This document shows positions 40,677-48,221 of a stretch of 64,000 bases of DNA, piece by piece. The notes beneath the pieces are model-generated. The model was not told the origin of the DNA. It did not search any database and was given only the letters and a program-made list of their open reading frames with translations. Within the stretch, counting starts at the first letter, position 1; every line of letters starts with the position of its first letter. The translations under genes were made by a program, and so were the position numbers. Source of the DNA: an uncultured Actinomycetes bacterium (GTDB taxonomy: Bacteria; Actinomycetota; Actinomycetes; Actinomycetales; Bifidobacteriaceae); NCBI GenBank assembly GCA_900314875.1, contig OMWX01000004.1:62001-126000 (forward strand), written 5' to 3'.

Positions 40677-41392
40677 CGCGCATTCTGATAGTCGAAGACG
40701 AACCTTCTTACCGGGAAATTCTCGTATTTCGTCTCACAAGAGACGGATATGACACGCTGACTGCTCAAACGGGCGAGGAGGCATTGGAAAAATTCGCATT
40801 CGGGGATACTGATCTTGTTCTTTTGGATTTGATGCTTCCAAAAATATCCGGCATGGAAGTATGCAGAAAGATCAGAGAGAAATCAGACGTGCCCATAATA
40901 ATGCTTACTGCAAAAGGAGCTGAAAAAGACGTTATATCCGGCTTAGACACGGGCGCGGACGATTATTTAAGCAAGCCTTATTCGTATCATGAGCTTACGG
41001 CGAGGATTCGCGCGCTTGTTCGCAGAAAAGAAAAAAATGACGCTTCTGCGCAGTCGCGCGCGGGACAGAATGATTCTCAGGCGGAAATAAAATGCGCTCA
41101 TATCTGCATGAAAACGGCCGGGCATACGGTTTTCGCAAACGGAGAACAGGTTTTGCTTACAAACAAAGAATTCGCTCTGCTTGAAACGCTTATGAGGAAC
41201 AAAGGCGATGTGGTAAGCCGCAGCGTTCTTATAAGCCGGGTCTGGGGGGGTGATTATGTCGGAGATACGAAAACGCTTGACGTTCATATTAAACGCGTTC
41301 GAAAGAAGCTGGAAGAAAAGCTGGGAGAACAGAAATATATTTACACGGTAAGAGGCGTAGGCTACAGATTTGACGAGCCGGAACAGATTTGA
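40673..41392 (+). CDS. Response regulator, RegX3/PhoP-like (OmpR family)
   Basis: The 239-residue regulator has a receiver domain with phospho-acceptor Asp52 (VLLDLMLP) and acidic pocket VEDE, the Thr/Lys switch pair (MLTAKGA, KPYSYHEL), and a winged-helix domain ending in KTLDVHIKRVRKKLE and YTVRGVGYRF. It overlaps the kinase gene (ATGA) and lies directly before pstS, so it is most likely the phosphate-starvation activator of pstSCAB and perhaps of its own operon. Confidence 0.92.
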   Translation: MTRILIVEDEPSYREILVFRLTRDGYDTLTAQTGEEALEKFAFGDTDLVLLDLMLPKISGMEVCRKIREKSDVPIIMLTAKGAEKDVISGLDTGADDYLSKPYSYHELTARIRALVRRKEKNDASAQSRAGQNDSQAEIKCAHICMKTAGHTVFANGEQVLLTNKEFALLETLMRNKGDVVSRSVLISRVWGGDYVGDTKTLDVHIKRVRKKLEEKLGEQKYIYTVRGVGYRFDEPEQI

Positions 41393-41411
41393 CGAGCAGA
41401 AGTAAAACGAA

Positions 41412-41432
41412 TTTACCTTTTGTTCACTTTCG
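41412..41432 (+). promoter_or_regulatory. Candidate PHO box upstream of pstS
   Basis: Two 11-bp-spaced half sites, TTTACCTTTTG and TTCACTTTCGC, include GTTCAC (41422-41427). The spacing and the TTCAC core match the direct-repeat sites known for RegX3/PhoP in other actinobacteria. It lies 131 bp before the pstS ATG. Confidence 0.45.
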
Positions 41433-41562
41433 CAACGATTCGGAAAATGAATTTTCTGTAATGTAAAAAATATCGCTGAAAAATCGATTTTTGCTGTTCA
41501 GAACGGCAGTCGGAAATCTGTTAAGCGGCGAGATAAAACAGTTTTACATTGCGGAGGCAAAC

Positions 41563-42735
41563 ATGTCTTGTAAGACATTTTCCCGTATCGCTGCGGCGGC
41601 GCTTGCGGCGATTGTGCTTGCGTCGTCGTGCGCTTGCGGGGATAACAAGAGTTCGGCGGCGCTGTCGGGCGGAGGAATAAAAGACGAATCGCTGCGCGGA
41701 GAATTTGCCGGCGCCGGAGCTTCAACGCAGAAAAGCGCAGTGGAAGTCTGGTCGGCAGGTTTTATGTCATCATATCCGAATGCGAAAATCGCATACGATC
41801 CGTCGGGGTCTGGAGCCGGAGTAAATACGTTTCTCACAGGAGCGACGGTCTGGGCCGGATCAGACAGCGCGATGTCAGACGAGCAGCTTGAAAAGTCAAA
41901 AAAAGTCTGCGGAGGAACAAAGGCATTCCAGGTTCCTGCATACATATCCCCGATTGCCATAATTTACAATCTTGAAGATGCGGGATTAAATTCGTCCGAC
42001 ACGCATATAAACATGAGTTCTCCCGTTGTTGCAAAAGTTTTTTCAGGAGAAATATCCAAGTGGAATGACGAAGCGATTAAAGCGGAAAATAAGTCAATCG
42101 CGGATCGTCTTCCTGATATTGAAATTACTCCCGTCTGGCGTTCGGATAAATCGGGAACAGTGAAAAATTTTCAGGACTGGCTTAAACAGACTTCTGAAGG
42201 ACAGTGGCCGTATCCTGCGGAAGAAACATGGCCGGCAAAAGCGGGACAGGGAGCCAAGGGAACCGCCGGAGTCATATCCACGATTCATCAGGCTCAAGGC
42301 ACGATAGGATTCGCAGACGCATCGCAGGCGGGAAACCTGGGAACGGCTGCCATAAAGGTAGGAAACGATTTTGTGTCATACTCTTCCGAAGCGGCCGCAA
42401 AAACGGTTGATTTGTCTCTTGCCGGAAGCGAAAAAAAGGCGGCAGACAGTCAGACGGCAGGCGAAGAAGCCGCAGAGGATACCGGAATGTCGGTAAAAAT
42501 TAACCGAAAACCTGATTCCAAAGAAGCGTATCCTCTTATATTGATCAGCTATATTATCGCATGCCGCACGTATTCGGATTCTTCAAAGGCGAATTTCACA
42601 AAAAACTGGTTTGAGCATATTCTTTCCGAAAAAGGACAGCAGGTTGCGGCGGACAATGCCGGCAGCGCTCCGATATCCGAAGAACTGCGCAAAACGATAA
42701 TGAAAACCGTTGAATCGATTGAAATAACAAACTGA
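41563..42735 (+). CDS. pstS: Phosphate ABC transporter substrate-binding lipoprotein
   Basis: The 390-residue protein begins at an ATG after GCGGAGG; an upstream in-frame start at 41491 lacks a site. The N-terminus is a lipoprotein signal with ASSCAC, so it is anchored at Cys22 or Cys24. The binding fold shows GAGASTQKSAVEVW, AYDPSGSGAGVNTF and WRSDKSGTVKNFQDW, which in PstS contact phosphate. A Lys/Asp/Glu-rich insert (about 310-325) is not in the standard fold. Confidence 0.95.
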   Translation: MSCKTFSRIAAAALAAIVLASSCACGDNKSSAALSGGGIKDESLRGEFAGAGASTQKSAVEVWSAGFMSSYPNAKIAYDPSGSGAGVNTFLTGATVWAGSDSAMSDEQLEKSKKVCGGTKAFQVPAYISPIAIIYNLEDAGLNSSDTHINMSSPVVAKVFSGEISKWNDEAIKAENKSIADRLPDIEITPVWRSDKSGTVKNFQDWLKQTSEGQWPYPAEETWPAKAGQGAKGTAGVISTIHQAQGTIGFADASQAGNLGTAAIKVGNDFVSYSSEAAAKTVDLSLAGSEKKAADSQTAGEEAAEDTGMSVKINRKPDSKEAYPLILISYIIACRTYSDSSKANFTKNWFEHILSEKGQQVAADNAGSAPISEELRKTIMKTVESIEITN

Positions 42736-42763
42736 AATATCAGACTGAAACACATTAGGAAAA

Positions 42764-43738
42764 GTGGTGAAATTGGAAAACGGAAAACCTCTAAAAAACA
42801 ACGCAAAGCCGCGAAAACACAATTCGTATGCCGCTGACAGGGCATTTCGCGCAACGGCGGCCGCTGCCGGGGTTCTCATATTGTGCATACTGGCTTCGAC
42901 GGCTGTGTTTCTGCTCGTAAACGCCTCTCCGGTATTTTTCTCCGACAAAGCTAAAGTCGAGAAAACGATTATGTCGTTCTCGGGAGGTCAGACATCGAAT
43001 TTCTTCTCATATGTCGGACCTTTGGTATTCGGAACGGTTATCGCTTCGGCACTGGCTTTGTGCATAGCTTATTTCGTTGCTGCCGGAATCGCGCTTTTCG
43101 TTTCGCATTACGCGCCCAAACCGCTTGCGCTCGTTCTGAACGGAGTTATCGATCTGCTTGCTTCGATTCCCTCGGTTATATACGGTTTGTGGGGAGGACT
43201 GGTGCTGGTTCCGCATATTCATCCGCTTTGGGAATTTTTCAACAGATACCTGGGCGCAATTCCGCTGTTTTCGGGACCTGTATCGGCTCCTGCGCGAACA
43301 ATTTCCTCGGTTGCCGTCGTGCTTGCGGTTATGATTCTTCCGATTATCACTTCGATTGCCAGAGATATTTTCGTGCAGACTCCCAAACTTCAGGAAGAAG
43401 CAGCTTTGGCTTTGGGCGCGACAAAATGGGAATCGATAAAGCTGGCCGTTTTGCCGTTCGGACGCTCCGGACTTGTTTCGGCTTCAATGCTGGGCTTAGG
43501 AAGAGCTTTGGGAGAAACTATGGCGGTACTTATGATTCTGTCTCCGGGTCGCGAATACTCGTTTAAGCTGCTTACTGCTTCTCAGCATCAGACGATTGCC
43601 GCAAATATCGCAGCGCAGTTCCCGGAAGCGGACAGTTTGGGCGCATCGGTGCTGATTGCAACGGGTCTGATACTGTTCGTCATCACATTTGCCGTTAATT
43701 TCTTCGCGCGAAAAATCGCCGGAAGAAAGGTGAAATAA
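42764..43738 (+). CDS. pstC: Phosphate ABC transporter permease PstC
   Basis: The 324-residue protein has six membrane helices and the coupling-loop signature EEAAALALGATKWESIKLAVLP. Two consecutive GTG codons (42764, 42767) are possible starts after AGGAAA. It lies 28 bp after pstS and 1 bp before pstA. Confidence 0.95.
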   Translation: MVKLENGKPLKNNAKPRKHNSYAADRAFRATAAAAGVLILCILASTAVFLLVNASPVFFSDKAKVEKTIMSFSGGQTSNFFSYVGPLVFGTVIASALALCIAYFVAAGIALFVSHYAPKPLALVLNGVIDLLASIPSVIYGLWGGLVLVPHIHPLWEFFNRYLGAIPLFSGPVSAPARTISSVAVVLAVMILPIITSIARDIFVQTPKLQEEAALALGATKWESIKLAVLPFGRSGLVSASMLGLGRALGETMAVLMILSPGREYSFKLLTASQHQTIAANIAAQFPEADSLGASVLIATGLILFVITFAVNFFARKIAGRKVK

Positions 43739-43739
43739 A

Positions 43740-44753
43740 ATGGCTTCGACATTTACAGAAGCTGTTCGGACGATTGATAAACAGCGTTCGGCAGAAAATG
43801 AAAAAATAAAACCCGATTTTGAAAAACTTGTTCCCAAGCGTTCTTATCTGCGCCGGAGAAAAATGCATGACATTTTTATGCGCTCGCTTGTTTACGCGGC
43901 GGCTCTCGCGGCTCTGATTCCGCTGGCTTCCGTATTGTGGACGGTAGCTTCAAGCGGCATAAAAAGGCTGGACGGATATTTTCTCACTCATAACATGAAA
44001 GGCGTTATCGGCGGTCTCTATCCTTACGGAGGCATTCTGCATGCGGCTGCCGGCACGCTTGAAATAACGCTGGGCGCTGCTGTTATTTCTGTTCCGATCG
44101 GAATTATGGCAGCAATTTATCTGGTTGAATATTCGGCCGGCGGCAAACTGCATAAGGCAATCAGCTTTTTTGTCGATGTGATGAGCGGCATTCCGTCCAT
44201 AGTGGCGGGTCTGTTCGCATTCTCGCTGTTTGCATTTCTTTTCGGTCCCGGTTCGGTTTGCGGAATATGCGGTTCGGTCTCTCTTGCGATTCTTATGCTT
44301 CCGACGGTCGTAAGAAGCTGCGAGGAAATGCTGAAAATCGTGCCGAACGATTTGCGCGAAGCCTCCTATGCTTTGGGCGTGACAAAGCAGAGAACGATAA
44401 CGAAAGTCGTTTTGCGCACCGCGCTTCCCGGAATCATATCCGGAATTATGCTTGCAATTGCGCGAGTCGTAGGAGAAACAGCACCGCTGCTTATTGCTGC
44501 CGGAACAATAGATTCGACGAATTTCAACCTGTTTTCAGGGCGAATGACAACGCTTCCGGTCTATGTTTACGGCGAATATTCGCAAGGATATGCGACATGT
44601 TCCGAACAGATGATGCAGGGGATTAATGCCTGCGTGCCGACGATTCGCTCCGAAAGAGCATGGGCGGCCGCGTTGGTTCTGATATTCATAGTGCTGCTTT
44701 TGAATATTGCCGGACGAATCATCGCCAAGATTTTTTCGGTAAGAAAATCATAG
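43740..44753 (+). CDS. pstA: Phosphate ABC transporter permease PstA
   Basis: The 337-residue partner of PstC has six membrane helices and the coupling loop LREASYALGVTKQRTITKVV. MSGIPSIVAGLFAFSLF is typical of PstA. A polar N-terminal extension of ~40 residues precedes the first helix. The start is one base after the pstC stop. Confidence 0.95.
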   Translation: MASTFTEAVRTIDKQRSAENEKIKPDFEKLVPKRSYLRRRKMHDIFMRSLVYAAALAALIPLASVLWTVASSGIKRLDGYFLTHNMKGVIGGLYPYGGILHAAAGTLEITLGAAVISVPIGIMAAIYLVEYSAGGKLHKAISFFVDVMSGIPSIVAGLFAFSLFAFLFGPGSVCGICGSVSLAILMLPTVVRSCEEMLKIVPNDLREASYALGVTKQRTITKVVLRTALPGIISGIMLAIARVVGETAPLLIAAGTIDSTNFNLFSGRMTTLPVYVYGEYSQGYATCSEQMMQGINACVPTIRSERAWAAALVLIFIVLLLNIAGRIIAKIFSVRKS

Positions 44754-44846
44754 CGAAACGAGAAAACAGAACACTGTAAAAATATAGAAAAACAATAAAA
44801 CCGTTAAAAAACTGAATCCAATCTCAAAAAGAAAGACAGGAAAAAC

Positions 44847-45626
44847 GTGGGACAGCAAATAGAAGTTAAAGACCTGAACGTTTATTACGGCAAATTCCAT
44901 GCGGTCGAAAATGTCAATATGACAATAGAAGCGAATAAAATCACGGCATTCATCGGGCCGTCGGGATGCGGAAAATCAACTGTTTTGCGCACTCTGAACA
45001 GAATGCACGAAATCACTCCCGGCGCATACTGCACGGGAAAAGTGATGCTTGAAGGCTGCGATTTGTATGCGGACGACACGGATCCTGTGGCCGTGAGGCG
45101 CGATGTTGGCATGGTTTTTCAGCGTCCGAACCCGTTTCCGTCAATGTCTATTCGCGAAAACGTGCTTGCCGGAGTAAAACTGAACAATAAAAAACTTGAC
45201 AAATCAGACGCAGACGAGCTGGTCGAATGGGCTTTGCGCGGAGCAAATCTGTGGAATGAAGTCAAAGATCGTCTGGACAGTCCCGGAATCGGCTTGTCCG
45301 GCGGTCAGCAGCAGCGTTTGTGCATAGCGCGCGCGGTTGCGGTTCATCCTCAGGTTCTGCTTATGGACGAGCCTTGTTCGGCATTGGATCCGATTTCGAC
45401 GCTGGCGGTTGAGGATCTGATGAACGAGCTGAAAAAGGATTATACGATTGTAATCGTCACGCACAATATGCAGCAGGCAGCCCGAGTTTCAGACTATACG
45501 GGATTCTTTAATATTCAGGGGGCGGGGAAGCCGGGGCATCTGGTCGAACTGAACAATACGACAGCGATATTCTCCAATCCCGCAAACAAAGAAACAGAGA
45601 ATTACATCTCAGGTAGATTCGGATAG
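44847..45626 (+). CDS. pstB: Phosphate ABC transporter ATP-binding protein PstB
   Basis: The 259-residue ATPase starts at GTG after GACAGGA. Walker [10 protein letters not shown], signature [14 protein letters not shown] and Walker B VLLMDEP are intact, as is the switch His in [13 protein letters not shown]. No phoU gene follows, as is common in some actinobacteria; the adaptor between Pst and the kinase must be elsewhere or absent. Confidence 0.97.
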   Translation: MGQQIEVKDLNVYYGKFHAVENVNMTIEANKITAFIGPSGCGKSTVLRTLNRMHEITPGAYCTGKVMLEGCDLYADDTDPVAVRRDVGMVFQRPNPFPSMSIRENVLAGVKLNNKKLDKSDADELVEWALRGANLWNEVKDRLDSPGIGLSGGQQQRLCIARAVAVHPQVLLMDEPCSALDPISTLAVEDLMNELKKDYTIVIVTHNMQQAARVSDYTGFFNIQGAGKPGHLVELNNTTAIFSNPANKETENYISGRFG

Positions 45627-45672
45627 GCCTGAGAAAATAAGCGCAGCAGGCCGATTCGGTCAGGCGAAAATC

Positions 45673-46440
45673 TTAGAAAGCAGAGTTCAGGATAAGCATT
45701 GCGGTCAGCTCTGCTGCGATAACTGCTCCCGAAATCATAAAAGGAGCAATTCCCATGCCCAGACATGCGGACGGGTCTATCGAACCGGGGAAAACCTCGG
45801 AAGGCTTGTCCGCATAACTGTCTGAATAATCATTCGCGTAATTATTTGAATTGTTCAGTTTTTCAGATTCGTTCGATTCGACAGGGAAAGTCCACAGATA
45901 AGAAGCCAAAGCCAGCACTGCAGCCGAAACGGCATACAGGAGAATCAGACAGATAAAAGCCGGCTGTCCGATCAAAACGTCAATCATGTAAGACCGCAGA
46001 TTTCCCAGCAAACACCATCCTCCGGCGCACACTGCGCAAAAGCCGCACATTATCATCGTTGAAAGAGAGCGGATTATAAATGTTCTGTCTTTTCTGAACA
46101 TTTGAAAAGCAAAAGAGCAGACAACAAGCGCGCCGAGCGTGATTCCGGCTGCCGCTACCCATTTTTGAACGGTTGAAGCAAACAGACAGGGCATAAAACA
46201 TGCTGCGGTTGCGAATTTTGCCGCAATCGGGTTAGGAGTTCTGCGATCGATCGGAAATCGGCATATGAAAATAAGAATCGAAACGAATGCGGCGCAAGTT
46301 CCCCACAATTTGAAAAAAGAATCGCTAAGCGGCAAAAAACAGGGCAAAACCGTTGTTGCTGCCGCTGCAAGCTGTACTGCTGCAATCTGGCGGGCGGACT
46401 TTTTTCGTGCCTGGTTCGTCTGTCGGCGTTTTGCGATCAT
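45673..46440 (-). CDS. Six-helix membrane protein of unknown function
   Basis: With the ATG at 46440 (GGGAG 6 bp upstream) the protein has 255 residues; a longer frame reaches 46542. It shows a basic start (MIAKRRQTNQARKK) and about six hydrophobic helices, with an Asn/Ser/Asp-rich loop of ~30 residues before the last. No enzyme or transporter motif is seen. It is convergent with pstB and divergent from the GlnR-like gene, with a palindrome between. Confidence 0.72.
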   Translation of the reverse strand: MIAKRRQTNQARKKSARQIAAVQLAAAATTVLPCFLPLSDSFFKLWGTCAAFVSILIFICRFPIDRRTPNPIAAKFATAACFMPCLFASTVQKWVAAAGITLGALVVCSFAFQMFRKDRTFIIRSLSTMIMCGFCAVCAGGWCLLGNLRSYMIDVLIGQPAFICLILLYAVSAAVLALASYLWTFPVESNESEKLNNSNNYANDYSDSYADKPSEVFPGSIDPSACLGMGIAPFMISGAVIAAELTAMLILNSAF

Positions 46441-46509
46441 ATGTGTCTCCCGGTCGCTGGTTTTAAGCGCACCTTTCTCCGCGCTTTTCTCCGCATAAAA
46501 AATGCTTCC

Positions 46510-46527
46510 TCGTATCTGATGATACGA
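46510..46527. promoter_or_regulatory. Palindrome in the divergent promoter region
   Basis: TCGTATC (46510-46516) and GATACGA (46521-46527) form a perfect 7-bp inverted repeat around TGAT. It lies 8 bp before the -35 of the GlnR-like gene and upstream of the divergent membrane protein, so it may be an operator. Confidence 0.5.
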
Positions 46528-46535
46528 CCGACAGT

Positions 46536-46565
46536 GTGACAAAAACCCGCCTTTGTGCGTAAAAT
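46536..46565 (+). promoter_or_regulatory. Probable promoter of the GlnR-like gene
   Basis: GTGACA (46536-46541) and TAAAAT (46560-46565) are 18 bp apart, about 80 bp before the likely start codon. Confidence 0.45.
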
Positions 46566-46644
46566 GGGGTGAACACAGAAGAAAAAGCCGATTAAGAACA
46601 GTCGGAAAACGTTGAAAATCGAATCAAAGAAGGACACTGGAAAG

Positions 46645-47460
46645 GTGATTGACGTTACACTGATGACCGCTGCGGACGAGCCGGCGAACGTGCTTCCGTC
46701 GCTTACTCTGCTGCCGATTAAAGTCAGCACTGTTCCTTTTGATATTTCGAGTCTGACGAAAATCGCAGACAATTCCATTCTTCTTATCGACGCATGCGAA
46801 AATCTTGTCGGAGCAAAAAATTTCTGCAATATGATTAAAGCTTCAGGGCTTGTTATTCCGATTGTGCTGATTTTGAATGACGGCGGTTTTACGGTTGTCG
46901 ATTCCGACTGGGAAGTCTGCGACATGATTCTTAAAACGGCAGGACCTGCGGAAATTGACGCCAGACTGCGGATTGTAAACGAAACATGGATTGCGCGGCT
47001 GCGAGATTTTCAAAACGGTTCTCAAAGCGGAGCGGCTGCCGGTTCTTTCGGCGGTTCGCGCGGCGGAACATTCGCAGCTTCGCGCGGCGGGGAAAGCGGC
47101 AATTATCAGATGCCGGCAGATTATCATTCAAACGAAGATTCGCGCATGATTCGCTGCGGATGCGTCTGTGTTGATACGGAAGGTTATACCGCAACTTTAC
47201 ACGGGAAAACCTTGGATTTGACATTCAAAGAATTTGAGCTTTTGAAATATTTCGCTCTTAATCCGGGGCACGTTTTTACCCGTTCTCAGCTGCTGAGGGA
47301 AGTCTGGGGATGCGATTATTACGGAGGCACTCGCACGGTTGACGTTCATATCAGGAGATTGCGCGCGAAATTGGGCAGCGAATACGATTTCATGATAAGC
47401 ACTGTGCGGAATGTCGGATATCGATTCGATGCGGCAGAGTCGGCAGACCCGGCGGAGTAG
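46645..47460 (+). CDS. GlnR-like orphan response regulator (OmpR-type DNA-binding)
   Basis: The N-terminal ~120 residues resemble the atypical receiver of GlnR: VLPSLTLLPIKVSTVPFD, SILLIDACENL and DMILKTAGPAEIDARLRI. The usual paired acidic residues of the phosphorylation pocket are missing, so control by phosphate transfer is unlikely. A Gly/Ser-rich linker (about 130-165) joins the winged helix, which ends TRTVDVHIRRLRAKLG and STVRNVGYRF. GTG at 46645 is my choice of start (AAGAAGGA 10 bp upstream); TTG at 46612 and ATG at 46663 are alternatives. GlnR controls nitrogen genes in related bacteria; a role in phosphate-nitrogen balance here is inference from position. Confidence 0.78.
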   Translation: MIDVTLMTAADEPANVLPSLTLLPIKVSTVPFDISSLTKIADNSILLIDACENLVGAKNFCNMIKASGLVIPIVLILNDGGFTVVDSDWEVCDMILKTAGPAEIDARLRIVNETWIARLRDFQNGSQSGAAAGSFGGSRGGTFAASRGGESGNYQMPADYHSNEDSRMIRCGCVCVDTEGYTATLHGKTLDLTFKEFELLKYFALNPGHVFTRSQLLREVWGCDYYGGTRTVDVHIRRLRAKLGSEYDFMISTVRNVGYRFDAAESADPAE

Positions 47461-47470
47461 ACCGAAAAAT

Positions 47471-48169
47471 ATGAGCGACACAAACAGCTGCAAAAATGAA
47501 ACTTGCGCTGCGAAACCCGAAGAAGAGATTTTGCGCGAATATAAGGTTCTTAAACAGATGTTTCCGAACCCCGAATGTCCGCTGAAATACCGCAATCCGT
47601 TCGAATTGCTCATTGCCGCAATGCTTTCTGCTCAGACAACCGATAAGCGCGTAAATCTTGTCGCTGAAAAGCTTTTCAGAATGTATCCCGACGCTTATTC
47701 GATGTCGAAAGCCGATGTTTCCGATATTGCCGAATGCATTTATTCTCTCGGATTTTGGCGGATGAAAGCCGCTCGCTGCATTGATATTTCACAGCAGCTG
47801 GTTTCGCGTTTTTCAGGGCGTGTTCCGAATACTCTCGAAGAGCTTGCCGGTCTTCCCGGCGTCGGACGCAAAACCGCGAACGTTGTTTTGGGCAATGCGT
47901 TCGGCATTCCCGGTTTTCCTGTCGATACGCATGTTATTCGCGTAACCGGGCGGCTGAGGTGGAGAGCGCGTAAACCGCGCAAAAATGATGATGAAAACGC
48001 CGTAAGGATTGAAAAAGAACTGACCTGCGTGTTTAAGCCTGAAGAATGGGCGGTCGCATCGCACAGAATTATTCTGTTCGGGCGGAATGTTTGCGAAGCG
48101 CGCAATCCTAAATGCGAATCATGCGCTCTGAAAGCTTGCTGTCCGCATTTTTTGCGCGGTTCGGATTAA
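47471..48169 (+). CDS. nth: Endonuclease III
   Basis: Nth removes oxidised pyrimidines from DNA and nicks the abasic site. The 232-residue protein has the helix-hairpin-helix LPGVGRKTANVVLG with catalytic Lys134, catalytic Asp152 in VDTHVIRV, and the 4Fe-4S ligands spaced C-x6-C-x2-C-x5-C near the C-terminus. The start at 47471 has a weak ribosome binding site and lies 10 bp after the GlnR-like gene. Confidence 0.95.
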   Translation: MSDTNSCKNETCAAKPEEEILREYKVLKQMFPNPECPLKYRNPFELLIAAMLSAQTTDKRVNLVAEKLFRMYPDAYSMSKADVSDIAECIYSLGFWRMKAARCIDISQQLVSRFSGRVPNTLEELAGLPGVGRKTANVVLGNAFGIPGFPVDTHVIRVTGRLRWRARKPRKNDDENAVRIEKELTCVFKPEEWAVASHRIILFGRNVCEARNPKCESCALKACCPHFLRGSD

Positions 48170-48221
48170 GTTTCGGCTTATTTTTCAGCGCAGATTCCCT
48201 CCGGCGACTATACTTGCCAAA

